Source: an uncultured Eubacterium sp.
GTDB lineage: Bacteria > Bacillota > Clostridia > Lachnospirales > Lachnospiraceae
Length of the DNA stretch: 7,208 bases
NCBI GenBank assembly: GCA_910579075.1
Contig: CAJTSV010000031.1
Location: 25,334 to 32,541 of the forward strand
Direction: 5' to 3'
The notes below the pieces were generated by a model. It ran no database searches, had not been told where the DNA came from, and was given only the letters and a program-made list of their open reading frames with translations. Below, piece after piece: positions 1-5,688 of this stretch (positions within the stretch are counted from its first letter, which is position 1; every line of letters begins with the position of its first letter). The translations under genes and the position numbers were made by a program.

Positions 1-130
1 AAATAAATGAAGGCTTGATATCCGGCAGCACGCTCCCAAGATAAAATGCATACTTATGCTTTTTCAGTTCTTTATCCCTGGATTCCTTTACCAGGTATCT
101 TGCCAGCGTGATATGTGATTTCTTCCTCAA
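1..130 (-). CDS. Zinc-dependent phospholipase C family protein (partial, N-terminus only)
   Basis: Only the first 43 codons lie in the window; the gene runs off the left edge. The start begins MRKKSHITLARYLV and continues with a Lys-rich helix, then YAFYLGSVLPDIKPSFI. From memory, this pattern (basic start, SHI-LA, then FYLGS-LPD-KPSF) is typical of small clostridial proteins annotated as the zinc-dependent phospholipase C / S1-P1 nuclease-like family. The His at residue 6 and the Asp of LPD (residue 37) are plausible metal ligands. The proposed start is TTG at 128-130, chosen because the family signature begins there and an AGGGGGT ribosome-binding-like stretch lies 10 nt upstream (141-147). 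An in-frame ATG at 212-214 would add 28 residues, but it has no good binding site and runs through the hairpin region. The function of these proteins is not established; a membrane-lipid or phosphoester hydrolase role is inference. The missing C-terminal part limits certainty. Confidence 0.68.
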   Translation of the reverse strand, partial: MRKKSHITLARYLVKESRDKELKKHKYAFYLGSVLPDIKPSFI

Positions 131-165
131 CTTTCCAAATACCCCCTTTTTCTTTCCGTATGGGG

Positions 166-236
166 CTGCCGCACCGAAACGGCAATTTCCTGTGCGGCAG
201 TCCCTTCCCTGCATCCCTGCCGTATCTGTACGGCAG
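166..236 (-). promoter_or_regulatory. Two tandem perfect hairpins in the leader of the phospholipase-like gene
   Basis: On the minus strand the first hairpin has an 8-bp perfect stem, CTGCCGTA (229-236) with TACGGCAG (217-224), and a 4-nt loop. The second has a 9-bp perfect stem, CTGCCGCAC (192-200) with GTGCGGCAG (166-174). Its 17-nt loop contains a further GAAA/TTTC pairing. Neither is followed by a U-run, so they are not classic terminators. Both share the CTGCCG/CGGCAG core, so the arms can swap partners. A CCCC (162-165) just downstream could pair with the GGGG of the presumed ribosome binding site (142-145). The leader could be a regulatory switch or only an mRNA-stabilising structure. 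No known riboswitch class is recognised. Confidence 0.5.
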
Positions 237-278
237 AAGCCAGTATTTGTTACAGTTTTCCCTGAATCCTTCTGTTTT

Positions 279-593
279 TTATCCCTTGCAGAAGGTCCCG
301 CAGACGGTCTGTTCACATCTGCAGGCGTTCGCGCCGCCTACGTCAATGCCGTCTGCATGGCAGCTGCATTCTTCATTGTGCACGCAGTTTTTCGCTTCAC
401 AGCGGATATTTACCTTCACTGACGGCTCACGAAAGCTGTTTGTAAAAGAATCGCTGCTTTTTTCTTCAAAGCTGTCACAGCAGGTCTCGCTGCTGCTTTT
501 AGCCTTTGCCCCTCCTACGCTGATGTTGTCCCTGACACATCCATGGTCCTGGTTGTACCGGCAGTTCATAACGCTGCAGTCTAATCTCGGCAT
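279..593 (-). CDS. Tandem DUF1540 cysteine-rich protein
   Basis: This is a 104-aa soluble protein made of two copies of the DUF1540 motif, with 14 cysteines. Copy 1 has C6, C11 and C19, then I24-x-VGG (26-28) and T37-C-C-D-S-F. Copy 2 has C65, C70 and C78, then I83-x-VGG (85-87) and T96-V-C-G-T-F. The spacings C-x4-C-x7-C-x4-I and I-to-T (13) are identical in both, so the protein arose by internal duplication. A Ser-rich linker joins them, at about residues 41-58. The cysteine pattern suggests metal binding, but the function of DUF1540 is unknown. The start at 591-593 is preferred over an ATG 54 nt upstream because AAGGAGG sits 6 nt before it. There is no signal peptide or membrane segment. 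It lies 110 bases after thrS and has a candidate promoter of its own. Confidence 0.88.
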   Translation of the reverse strand: MPRLDCSVMNCRYNQDHGCVRDNISVGGAKAKSSSETCCDSFEEKSSDSFTNSFREPSVKVNIRCEAKNCVHNEECSCHADGIDVGGANACRCEQTVCGTFCKG

Positions 594-614
594 GATTTTC
601 CTCCTTCTACTGTG

Positions 615-633
615 CGGTGCCTTACGGCATCCG
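615..633 (-). other. Small leader hairpin upstream of the DUF1540 gene
   Basis: On the minus strand CGG-a-TGCC-GTAA-GGCA-CCG forms a 7-bp stem with a single bulged A and a GNRA-type GTAA tetraloop. It ends 21 nt before the DUF1540 start codon, just upstream of the ribosome binding site. No U-run follows, so it is more likely a 5' mRNA structure than a terminator. It may be chance. Confidence 0.35.
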
Positions 634-650
634 GTATTTAAATGCACATA

Positions 651-679
651 TAGTATCTGTAAAAATCCATGCCTTATGC
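651..679 (-). promoter_or_regulatory. Candidate sporulation sigma (F/G-type) promoter for the DUF1540 gene
   Basis: On the minus strand GCATA (675-679) fits the GHATR -35 element of the forespore sigma factors. After 17 nt comes GATACTA (651-657), one base from the CATACTA-type -10 element. No vegetative promoter of comparable quality was seen in the 110 bases between thrS and this gene. The match is short and could be chance, so this is an inference. Confidence 0.3.
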
Positions 680-681
680 AG

Positions 682-702
682 GAAAAAGATGGCAGCCATG
701 CC
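682..702 (-). terminator. Weak possible terminator after thrS
   Basis: Immediately after the thrS stop codon the minus strand reads GGCATGGCTGCCATCTTTTT. A 4-bp stem can form in two registers (GGCA/TGCC or ATGG/CCAT), followed by a short U-run. The stem is too short for an efficient terminator, so some readthrough into the DUF1540 gene is likely. Confidence 0.3.
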
Positions 703-703
703 G

Positions 704-2671
704 TTATTTCGCCTTTTCATCCTCCGGCAGCTCTTTGCGGATTTCCTTTGTGCGGATTTCCCGGCTCACCTGCGCGATAAATTCTGCCAGCGGCTTAACA
801 CCCTCGTTTCCTGCAAAACGGCTGCGTACCGATACCGTGCCGTCTGCTTCCTCCTGCTGGCCCACAACAAGCATGTACGGCAGCTTGTCAAGCCTTGCAG
901 CGCGGATTTTAAAGCCAATTTTTTCCGAACGGCCGTCTACGGTTACATCCATGCCGTTTTTCTTTAATTCCGCTGCCACCGTTTCTGCGTATGCATTGTA
1001 TTTATCTGAAATCGGCAGCACGCGTACCTGCTCCGGACACAGCCAGGTCGGGAATTTGCCCGCATATTTTTCAATCAGCCATGCCAGCGTGCGCTCATAG
1101 CAGCCCATCGATGTCCGGTGGATAATATACGGACGGATTTTTTCTCCGTTTTCATCAATATAATACATGTCGAACTTGTCGGCAATCGCACAGTCCAGCT
1201 GTACGGTCACCATCGTGTCCTCTTTTCCGTAGACATTTTTTGCCTGGATATCGATTTTCGGCCCGTAAAATGCTGCTTCGCCTTCTGCTTCCACAAATGG
1301 AATATTCTTCTCTGCCAGGACTTTGCGCAGGGCATCCTGCGATGACTCCCAGTACTGCTCGTCGCCAAGGTATTTTTCCCGGTTTGCCGGGTCCCACTTG
1401 GACAGGCGGTAGGTAACGTCATCCTGCAGGCCGAGTGTCGTCAGCACATAAATCGCCAGCTCCAGGCACCCTTTCAGCTCTGCTTCTGTCTGGTCCGGAC
1501 GGATAACGAGGTGTCCTTCCGTAATCGTAAACTGCCTTACACGGGTAAGCCCGTGCATCTCCCCGGAATCTTCCGCACGGAATACCGTGGAAGTCTCACT
1601 CATGCGGTATGGCAGGTCACGGTAAGATTTCTGCGTATTTTTATATACATAATACTGGAACGGGCAGGTCATCGGACGCAGCGAAAATACTTCTTTATCT
1701 GTTTCTTCATCCCCTAATACAAACATGCCGTCCTTGTAATGGTCCCAGTGTCCGGAAATCTTATACAAATCGCTTTTGGCCATCAGCGGCGTCCTTGTAC
1801 GCACATAACCCCATTCGTTGTCTTCCAGGTCTTCCATCCAGCGCTGGAGCTTCATAATCATTTTTGTGCCCTTTGGCGCAAACAGCGGCAGTCCCTGGCC
1901 AATCACGTCTACCGTAGTAAACAGCTCCATTTCGCGGCCAAGTTTATTGTGGTCCCGTTTTTTGATGTCTTCTAAATGCTCCAGGTAAGCTGCCAGGTCT
2001 TCTTTTTTCTGGAATGCCGTTGCGTAAATGCGCTGCAGCTGTGCCTTATTCTCATCCCCGCGCCAGTATGCCATGGAAGAAGAAATCAGCTTGTAAGCCT
2101 TTATGCCCTTTACCGACATCAGGTGCGGGCCTGCGCACAAATCCACAAAGCCGCCCTGGTCATAAAATGAAATTTCCGCGCCCTGCGGCAGGTCCTCTAT
2201 CAGTTCGATTTTATACGGCTCGTTTTTTTCCTTCATGAAAGCAATGGCTTCATCCTTTGGCAGCGTAAACCGGGTGATGGCATGGCCTTCTTTGATAATC
2301 TTTTTCATCTCTTTTTCGATGCTGTCTAAGTCTTCCCTGGAAAACGGCGCATGGTCAAAGTCGTAATAAAATCCGTCTTCAATCGCCGGGCCGATAGCCA
2401 CTTTCGCATCCGGAAACAGCCGCTTGACTGCTTCGGCCATTACATGCGATGCCGTATGCCTTATCACCTTTAACCCTTTTGGGTCATCCGGCGTGATAAT
2501 ATTCAGCCTGCAGTCTTTGGAAATCATGGTACGCAAATCTGAAATTTCTCCGTCAATTTCCCCTGCACAGGCTGCACGTGCAAGCCCTTCGCTGATATCC
2601 TTTGCGATATCATATATGGACATGGGCTGCCCGTATTCTTTTATGGTTCCGTCTTTTAATTTAATCTGCAT
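704..2671 (-). CDS. thrS: Threonine--tRNA ligase (ThrRS)
   Basis: Cytoplasmic class II synthetase that charges tRNA-Thr with threonine using ATP. It is 655 aa from the start chosen here, the usual full length. Domains in order are TGS (about 1-60), the editing domain with H72-x3-H76 and C179-A-G-P-H183, the catalytic core (about 245-540), and the anticodon-binding domain (about 545-645). The three expected catalytic zinc ligands are visible: C335 in LRPMTCP, H387 in TEGH and H518 in YIIHR. Motif 2 contains R365 in FRAEDSG-EMHGLTRVRQF. Some segments differ from the E. coli enzyme (CPFQ for CPGH, ITEGH for QDDAH), as I recall for gut Firmicutes ThrRS. Two ATGs compete. The upstream one (2681-2683) abuts the AGGAG with no spacing. 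The one at 2669-2671 has 12-nt spacing, and its MQIKLKDG matches the usual TGS start. It follows a 69-aa membrane protein gene by 42 nt, probably in one transcript. Confidence 0.97.
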   Translation of the reverse strand: MQIKLKDGTIKEYGQPMSIYDIAKDISEGLARAACAGEIDGEISDLRTMISKDCRLNIITPDDPKGLKVIRHTASHVMAEAVKRLFPDAKVAIGPAIEDGFYYDFDHAPFSREDLDSIEKEMKKIIKEGHAITRFTLPKDEAIAFMKEKNEPYKIELIEDLPQGAEISFYDQGGFVDLCAGPHLMSVKGIKAYKLISSSMAYWRGDENKAQLQRIYATAFQKKEDLAAYLEHLEDIKKRDHNKLGREMELFTTVDVIGQGLPLFAPKGTKMIMKLQRWMEDLEDNEWGYVRTRTPLMAKSDLYKISGHWDHYKDGMFVLGDEETDKEVFSLRPMTCPFQYYVYKNTQKSYRDLPYRMSETSTVFRAEDSGEMHGLTRVRQFTITEGHLVIRPDQTEAELKGCLELAIYVLTTLGLQDDVTYRLSKWDPANREKYLGDEQYWESSQDALRKVLAEKNIPFVEAEGEAAFYGPKIDIQAKNVYGKEDTMVTVQLDCAIADKFDMYYIDENGEKIRPYIIHRTSMGCYERTLAWLIEKYAGKFPTWLCPEQVRVLPISDKYNAYAETVAAELKKNGMDVTVDGRSEKIGFKIRAARLDKLPYMLVVGQQEEADGTVSVRSRFAGNEGVKPLAEFIAQVSREIRTKEIRKELPEDEKAK

Positions 2672-2713
2672 TGGTTTATTCATCTCCTGTCTTTTTACCG
2701 TGTGCCTTTTCTT

Positions 2714-2923
2714 TTAATCGTCACACAGCCTGCTGCCGTCTTCATCCTGACAGCCGTTTTTGCAGCCATTATGGCTTCCGATTATTACGTTCTTTTTCGG
2801 GCCGAAAAATACGCCGAATACAATGCCTGCAAGGGCGCAGCACAAAAGCCCTGAAAACAGCTCCCGTTTTGACACGGTCGTGATATCATCTAAGGATTCC
2901 CAAAATACTTTTATTTTTTTCAT
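2714..2923 (-). CDS. Small single-pass membrane protein of unknown function, upstream of thrS
   Basis: This is a 69-aa protein that I do not recognise as a named family, although similar short hypothetical proteins with a GSHNG motif are familiar from Lachnospiraceae. It has a charged N-terminal amphipathic part (about 1-21), one hydrophobic segment rich in Leu, Cys, Ala and Gly (about 22-41), then PKKNVIIGSHNG. The short Cys-containing acidic tail has C54, C58 and C67. The basic residues just after the hydrophobic segment suggest the C-terminal tail is cytoplasmic, but this is weak. It is a real gene because AGAAAGAAGG (2931-2940) lies 7 nt before the ATG, the stop is only 42 nt before the thrS start, and the composition is that of a designed membrane protein rather than a shadow frame. 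Co-transcription with thrS is likely. Any functional link to ThrRS is unproven. Confidence 0.75.
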   Translation of the reverse strand: MKKIKVFWESLDDITTVSKRELFSGLLCCALAGIVFGVFFGPKKNVIIGSHNGCKNGCQDEDGSRLCDD

Positions 2924-3024
2924 AATTTTTCCTTCTTTCTGATATTTCCTGAATTTACCTGGATTTTTCCAGATTCTGTCCTCTCATCCGCCAGTGCCTG
3001 CAAATGAAATTTTATGCCACGGAT

Positions 3025-3058
3025 ATTATACATCAGAGGTTTTCAGTTCAAACCTCTG
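3025..3058 (-). promoter_or_regulatory. 9-bp inverted repeat and TATAAT box at the 3' end of the chemotaxis gene
   Basis: The last codons of the chemotaxis gene form a perfect 9-bp inverted repeat, CAGAGGTTT (50-58 of the 3000s) with AAACCTCTG (34-42), around a 7-nt loop. It is followed on the minus strand by a perfect TATAAT (3025-3030) that overlaps the TAA stop. A TTGAAC lies 15 nt upstream of the TATAAT, which is shorter than ideal. It could be a promoter for the 69-aa gene and thrS with an overlapping operator, or a stabilising 3' hairpin. No U-run follows, so it is not a standard terminator. Confidence 0.35.
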
Positions 3059-5068
3059 CACCAGCTCATTAAGCACCACTGCCTGCGAAGCCAGCTCCTC
3101 GGATGTCGCAGAGGTCTCCTGGGCTGCCGCTGACGTGTCCTGCACGCCCTGTGCGATATTTTCGATGCCGCTTCGTATCTGCTGCATGTTATCTGCCTGT
3201 ACGACCGCATTTTCCGCAGCTTTTAAAATCATCCCGCTTACCTTGTCTACCGCACTTACCGAATCGTTCAGGGAAGCAACCACATCGTTGGCAATGGAGC
3301 TCCCTTTGTTGATTTCATCCATGGAAATGCCAATCAGGTCTCTTGTCATATTTGCTGCCTTGGAACTTTCCATGGCAAGCTTGCCGATTTCGTCTGCCAC
3401 AACTGCAAATCCCTTGCCTGCCTCGCCGGCTCGGGCTGCTTCAATCGATGCATTTAAGGAAAGCAGGTTTGTCTGGTCTGCGATTTCCTCGATGGTCTGT
3501 ATAATGCCGACTACCTGCTGGGATGTTTCATGAATCTTGCTGACAGCCTGCATCATATTTGCCATTTTTTCCTGATTCTGCTGCATCATCTCCGTTACAC
3601 GCATGGTCGCTTTTGCAGATACATCCGCAGCGCGCTTCGTCTCCTGCACCTGTTCTTCGATTTCTGCCGTCGTTACCGCAAGCTCGTCTACCGCTGCCGC
3701 CTGTGTCCCGGCTCCCTCTGCAAGCACCTGGGAAGCATTTGCCAGGTCAGATGCGCCGGATGATACCTGTTCTGCGCTGTTATGTATGTTCAGCATGACA
3801 TCGCTCATGGAATCCGAAATATTCAAAAGCGCCTCTTTCAGCTTCTGGAACTCCCCGAGATAATCATTTTTCAGCTCTACTTCCAGCTTGCCGTCTGCAA
3901 GCTGTGTCAGCACGTCAGCCATTTCATCAATATATACAATATACTCTTTGAGCCGTTTTACGGTTTCCCCGACCGATTCTCCCAGCTCACCGATTTCGTC
4001 ATTGGTCGTAATGTTAAGCTCTACATTTAAATCCCCCGCTGCCAGCTGCTGTGCGGTATGGTTCAGCTCATGAATCGGCTTTGTGATTTTGGATGCACTG
4101 CGGCGGATGCTGACAACAATCAAAACAACGCCGAGCAGGAATATAATTCCAAGTGTAATTATAATTTTTACAAGGTGGTCATAAAATTCCCAGAACGGCA
4201 GGTTGCTGACAACTGTATATCCCGTACTCTGGCTGTAAACAACAACACCGTATTTTGTTTCGCCGCCCGTTTTATATTTCAAAAAGGTATCTTCCGTGCT
4301 CTGGACTGCTTTTTCCAGGTTTTCAGAAACATTCAGGTCGGAAAGCTCTTTTTCAATCATTTCTGTTTCCGGATGGTATACAAGCCTGCCGCTTCCTGCC
4401 AGCAGGAATACATAGCCGCCCGTTCCAACTTTATACCCGCTTAATACCTGCGTCAGGCGCTCAATGGTAATATCTGTTCCGGCCGCGCCTATCAGCTGCC
4501 CGCCGCCGTCATAAATCGGTGATACGGCGCTTACAATCATATCTCCCGTGCTCGGGTCTGTATAGGGCTCTGTCAGCACCGTATGGCCGGATGCAATGCC
4601 ATTGTACCAGATACGCTCTGTAAACACCCAGTCCTCGCCGGATGTAAAGCCGTCAGACTGTGTGATAACGCTGGAATCTGCATCTGCAATCCATGCAGCC
4701 AGAAAATTTTCCGGATCTGTATTTACGACATTTGCAAGGTATTCCCGAACCGGCTCCATATCCGGTTTATCAAGAATATTTTCATCCGCCTTTGTATCTG
4801 CCAGCAGTGTCCGTATCTGCGGGCTGACCGCTAACTGCTCTGATACCTTGACATACTGTTCAAAAAAACCATTCAATTCATGTACTGCCGATTCCGATTC
4901 CAGTCTCAGCTCCGTTTTCTTTGTAGAAAAAATTTCATTCCGAATCATCAGAATCGTAACAACTGCAACAGCCAGAAACACAATCAGAACGCTGTAGCCT
5001 ATCTGTACCATAATTTCGTGTGCAATCTTTTTTTTCGGCCGCATCTCTCCATTCTTGTCCGCACGCAT
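3026..5068 (-). CDS. Methyl-accepting chemotaxis protein with dCache sensor
   Basis: A 680-aa transmembrane chemoreceptor that controls CheA through CheW to steer flagellar motility. It has a short basic cytoplasmic N-terminus, TM1 (about 23-42), an extracellular dCache domain (about 50-295) and TM2 (about 301-320). These are followed by a HAMP domain (about 322-375), a second HAMP-like segment (about 378-420) and a long coiled coil. The conserved signalling tip is at 528-565, containing NASIEAARAGEAGKGFAVVADE. The sensor contains R152-x-W154-Y155, then PY169-x-D171 and D199. These match most of the amino-acid-binding signature of dCache_1 domains, with W147 where Tyr is usual. There is no C-terminal NWETF-type tether. 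The start at 5066-5068 is preferred over an ATG 36 nt upstream because GAGGAGG lies about 7 nt before it. No other chemotaxis gene is in the window. The ligand is inferred, not known. Confidence 0.96.
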   Translation of the reverse strand: MRADKNGEMRPKKKIAHEIMVQIGYSVLIVFLAVAVVTILMIRNEIFSTKKTELRLESESAVHELNGFFEQYVKVSEQLAVSPQIRTLLADTKADENILDKPDMEPVREYLANVVNTDPENFLAAWIADADSSVITQSDGFTSGEDWVFTERIWYNGIASGHTVLTEPYTDPSTGDMIVSAVSPIYDGGGQLIGAAGTDITIERLTQVLSGYKVGTGGYVFLLAGSGRLVYHPETEMIEKELSDLNVSENLEKAVQSTEDTFLKYKTGGETKYGVVVYSQSTGYTVVSNLPFWEFYDHLVKIIITLGIIFLLGVVLIVVSIRRSASKITKPIHELNHTAQQLAAGDLNVELNITTNDEIGELGESVGETVKRLKEYIVYIDEMADVLTQLADGKLEVELKNDYLGEFQKLKEALLNISDSMSDVMLNIHNSAEQVSSGASDLANASQVLAEGAGTQAAAVDELAVTTAEIEEQVQETKRAADVSAKATMRVTEMMQQNQEKMANMMQAVSKIHETSQQVVGIIQTIEEIADQTNLLSLNASIEAARAGEAGKGFAVVADEIGKLAMESSKAANMTRDLIGISMDEINKGSSIANDVVASLNDSVSAVDKVSGMILKAAENAVVQADNMQQIRSGIENIAQGVQDTSAAAQETSATSEELASQAVVLNELVQRFELKTSDV

Positions 5069-5091
5069 AACTGCTCCTCCTCTTTCTTTGC

Positions 5092-5115
5092 GGGCAGCCC
5101 GCATAACGGCTGCCC
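5092..5115 (-). other. Perfect 8-bp hairpin in the chemotaxis gene leader
   Basis: GGGCAGCC (5092-5099) and GGCTGCCC (5108-5115) form a GC-rich perfect 8-bp stem with an 8-nt loop. It lies between the candidate promoter and the ribosome binding site, about 12 nt upstream of GAGGAGG. There is no U-run, so it is a leader structure and not a terminator. A stabilising or regulator-binding role is possible. Confidence 0.5.
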
Positions 5116-5131
5116 TGTACTGATTAATTTT

Positions 5132-5160
5132 ATTGTATTACTTTTCCATTGTTAATGCAA
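5132..5160 (-). promoter_or_regulatory. Candidate vegetative (sigma-A) promoter of the chemotaxis gene
   Basis: On the minus strand TTGCAT (5155-5160) is followed after exactly 17 nt by TACAAT (5132-5137), a 5/6 match to the -10 consensus. This lies just after the VOC gene stop and about 64 nt before the chemoreceptor start codon. The -35 element is weak (3/6). No terminator separates the VOC gene, so readthrough is also possible. Confidence 0.5.
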
Positions 5161-5168
5161 GGAGTAAA

Positions 5169-5537
5169 TCAAAGCCCCGGCAATATTTCCAGCCAGTACC
5201 CGTCCGGGTCTTTGATAAAATAAATGCCCATCTGCGGATTTTCATAACAGATGCAGCCCATTTCTTCATGCAGCCTGTGTGCAGCCTCATAATCGTCTGT
5301 CCGGAATGCCAGATGAAACTCGCAGTCCCCCAGCTCATACGGCCGTTTCATATCCCGCATCCAGGTCAGCTCCAGCTCAAAATCCGACTGCGTGCTGCCC
5401 AGGTAAACGATAATAAAAGAACCGTCCGGCGCCTCTTTTCTGCGCTTTTCCGTCAGGCCGAGTGCCTTTTCATAAAAAGCAATTGATTTTTGCAGGTCAA
5501 ACACATTGTAGTTTTCGTGAATCATTTTAAAATTCAT
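5169..5537 (-). CDS. VOC family protein, glyoxalase I-like (lactoylglutathione lyase type)
   Basis: A 122-aa soluble protein of the vicinal oxygen chelate superfamily, with two beta-alpha-beta-beta-beta halves. All four metal ligands of bacterial glyoxalase I are in place: H7 (IHENYNV), E56 (FELELTW), H75 (EFHLAFRT) and E117 (DGYWLEIL). Their positions are close to H5, E56, H74 and E122 of the E. coli enzyme. The known family reaction converts the hemithioacetal of methylglyoxal to a thioester. Most clostridia lack glutathione, so another thiol cofactor or substrate is likely; this is inference. The start at 5535-5537 is chosen because GGAG lies 9 nt upstream and the protein then begins MNFKMIHENYNV, the usual family start. 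An ATG 15 nt upstream is the alternative. It has its own promoter behind the terminator of the preceding gene, and no terminator follows it. Confidence 0.92.
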   Translation of the reverse strand: MNFKMIHENYNVFDLQKSIAFYEKALGLTEKRRKEAPDGSFIIVYLGSTQSDFELELTWMRDMKRPYELGDCEFHLAFRTDDYEAAHRLHEEMGCICYENPQMGIYFIKDPDGYWLEILPGL

Positions 5538-5577
5538 AAGCGGTATCTCCATTTCCTTTCAGTTTTTCACTGCTTTC

Positions 5578-5606
5578 AGTATAAAGGATTTGCCGCAGGA
5601 ATACAA
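5578..5606 (-). promoter_or_regulatory. Candidate vegetative promoter of the VOC gene
   Basis: On the minus strand TTGTAT (5601-5606) and TATACT (5578-5583, a 5/6 match to TATAAT) are separated by exactly 17 nt. It lies directly after the terminator of the upstream gene and 40 nt before the VOC start, as expected for an independently transcribed gene. The -35 match is only 3/6. Confidence 0.5.
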
Positions 5607-5615
5607 GGAAGGATT

Positions 5616-5660
5616 CCAAAACAAAGGCTGCCCGGAAACAGAATCTTTCCGGACAGCCTT
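5616..5660 (-). terminator. Strong intrinsic terminator after the FliD-like gene
   Basis: Arms at 5646-5660 and 5624-5638 pair over 15 bp with one G-U wobble, around a 7-nt loop (5639-5645). On the minus strand the stem is followed by TGTTTTGG, a short U-rich tract. It ends transcription of the gene whose stop codon is at 5689-5691. Confidence 0.85.
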
Positions 5661-5681
5661 CCAGGCGCCGTTTACGCCTGG
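5661..5681 (-). other. Second hairpin between the FliD-like gene stop and its terminator
   Basis: CCAGGCG (5661-5667) and CGCCTGG (5675-5681) form a perfect 7-bp stem with a 7-nt loop. It sits between the stop codon and the main terminator and has no U-run of its own. It probably acts with the terminator or protects the mRNA 3' end. Confidence 0.5.
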
Positions 5682-5688
5682 CCAGATT

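Noticed and set aside
212..214. ATG start for the phospholipase-like gene
   Set aside because: It would place the hairpins inside the coding region, has no good ribosome binding site, and adds residues not expected before the family start.
166..236. CRISPR-like or mobile-element repeats
   Set aside because: These are two inverted repeats with different loops, without regular direct repeats, spacers, target-site duplications or a transposase.
108..780. Overlapping plus-strand open frames of 104 and 221 aa
   Set aside because: They lie opposite the DUF1540 gene and the hairpin leader, lack ribosome binding sites and have low-complexity shadow-like translations.
2945..2975. Hairpin CTGGA/TCCAG as a terminator after the chemoreceptor
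   Set aside because: The stem is only 5 bp and no U-run follows on the minus strand.
2924..3025. T-box or other riboswitch before the thrS operon
   Set aside because: The gap is too short, and no T-box core or other known aptamer sequence was seen.
5103..5132. Sigma-28 promoter TAAA-N18-GCCGTTAT for the chemoreceptor
   Set aside because: The spacing is three bases too long, and a properly spaced sigma-A candidate lies just upstream.
4058..5155. Long plus-strand open frames opposite the chemoreceptor (up to 133 aa)
   Set aside because: They are the antisense of a well-supported gene, with no binding site or recognisable domain.
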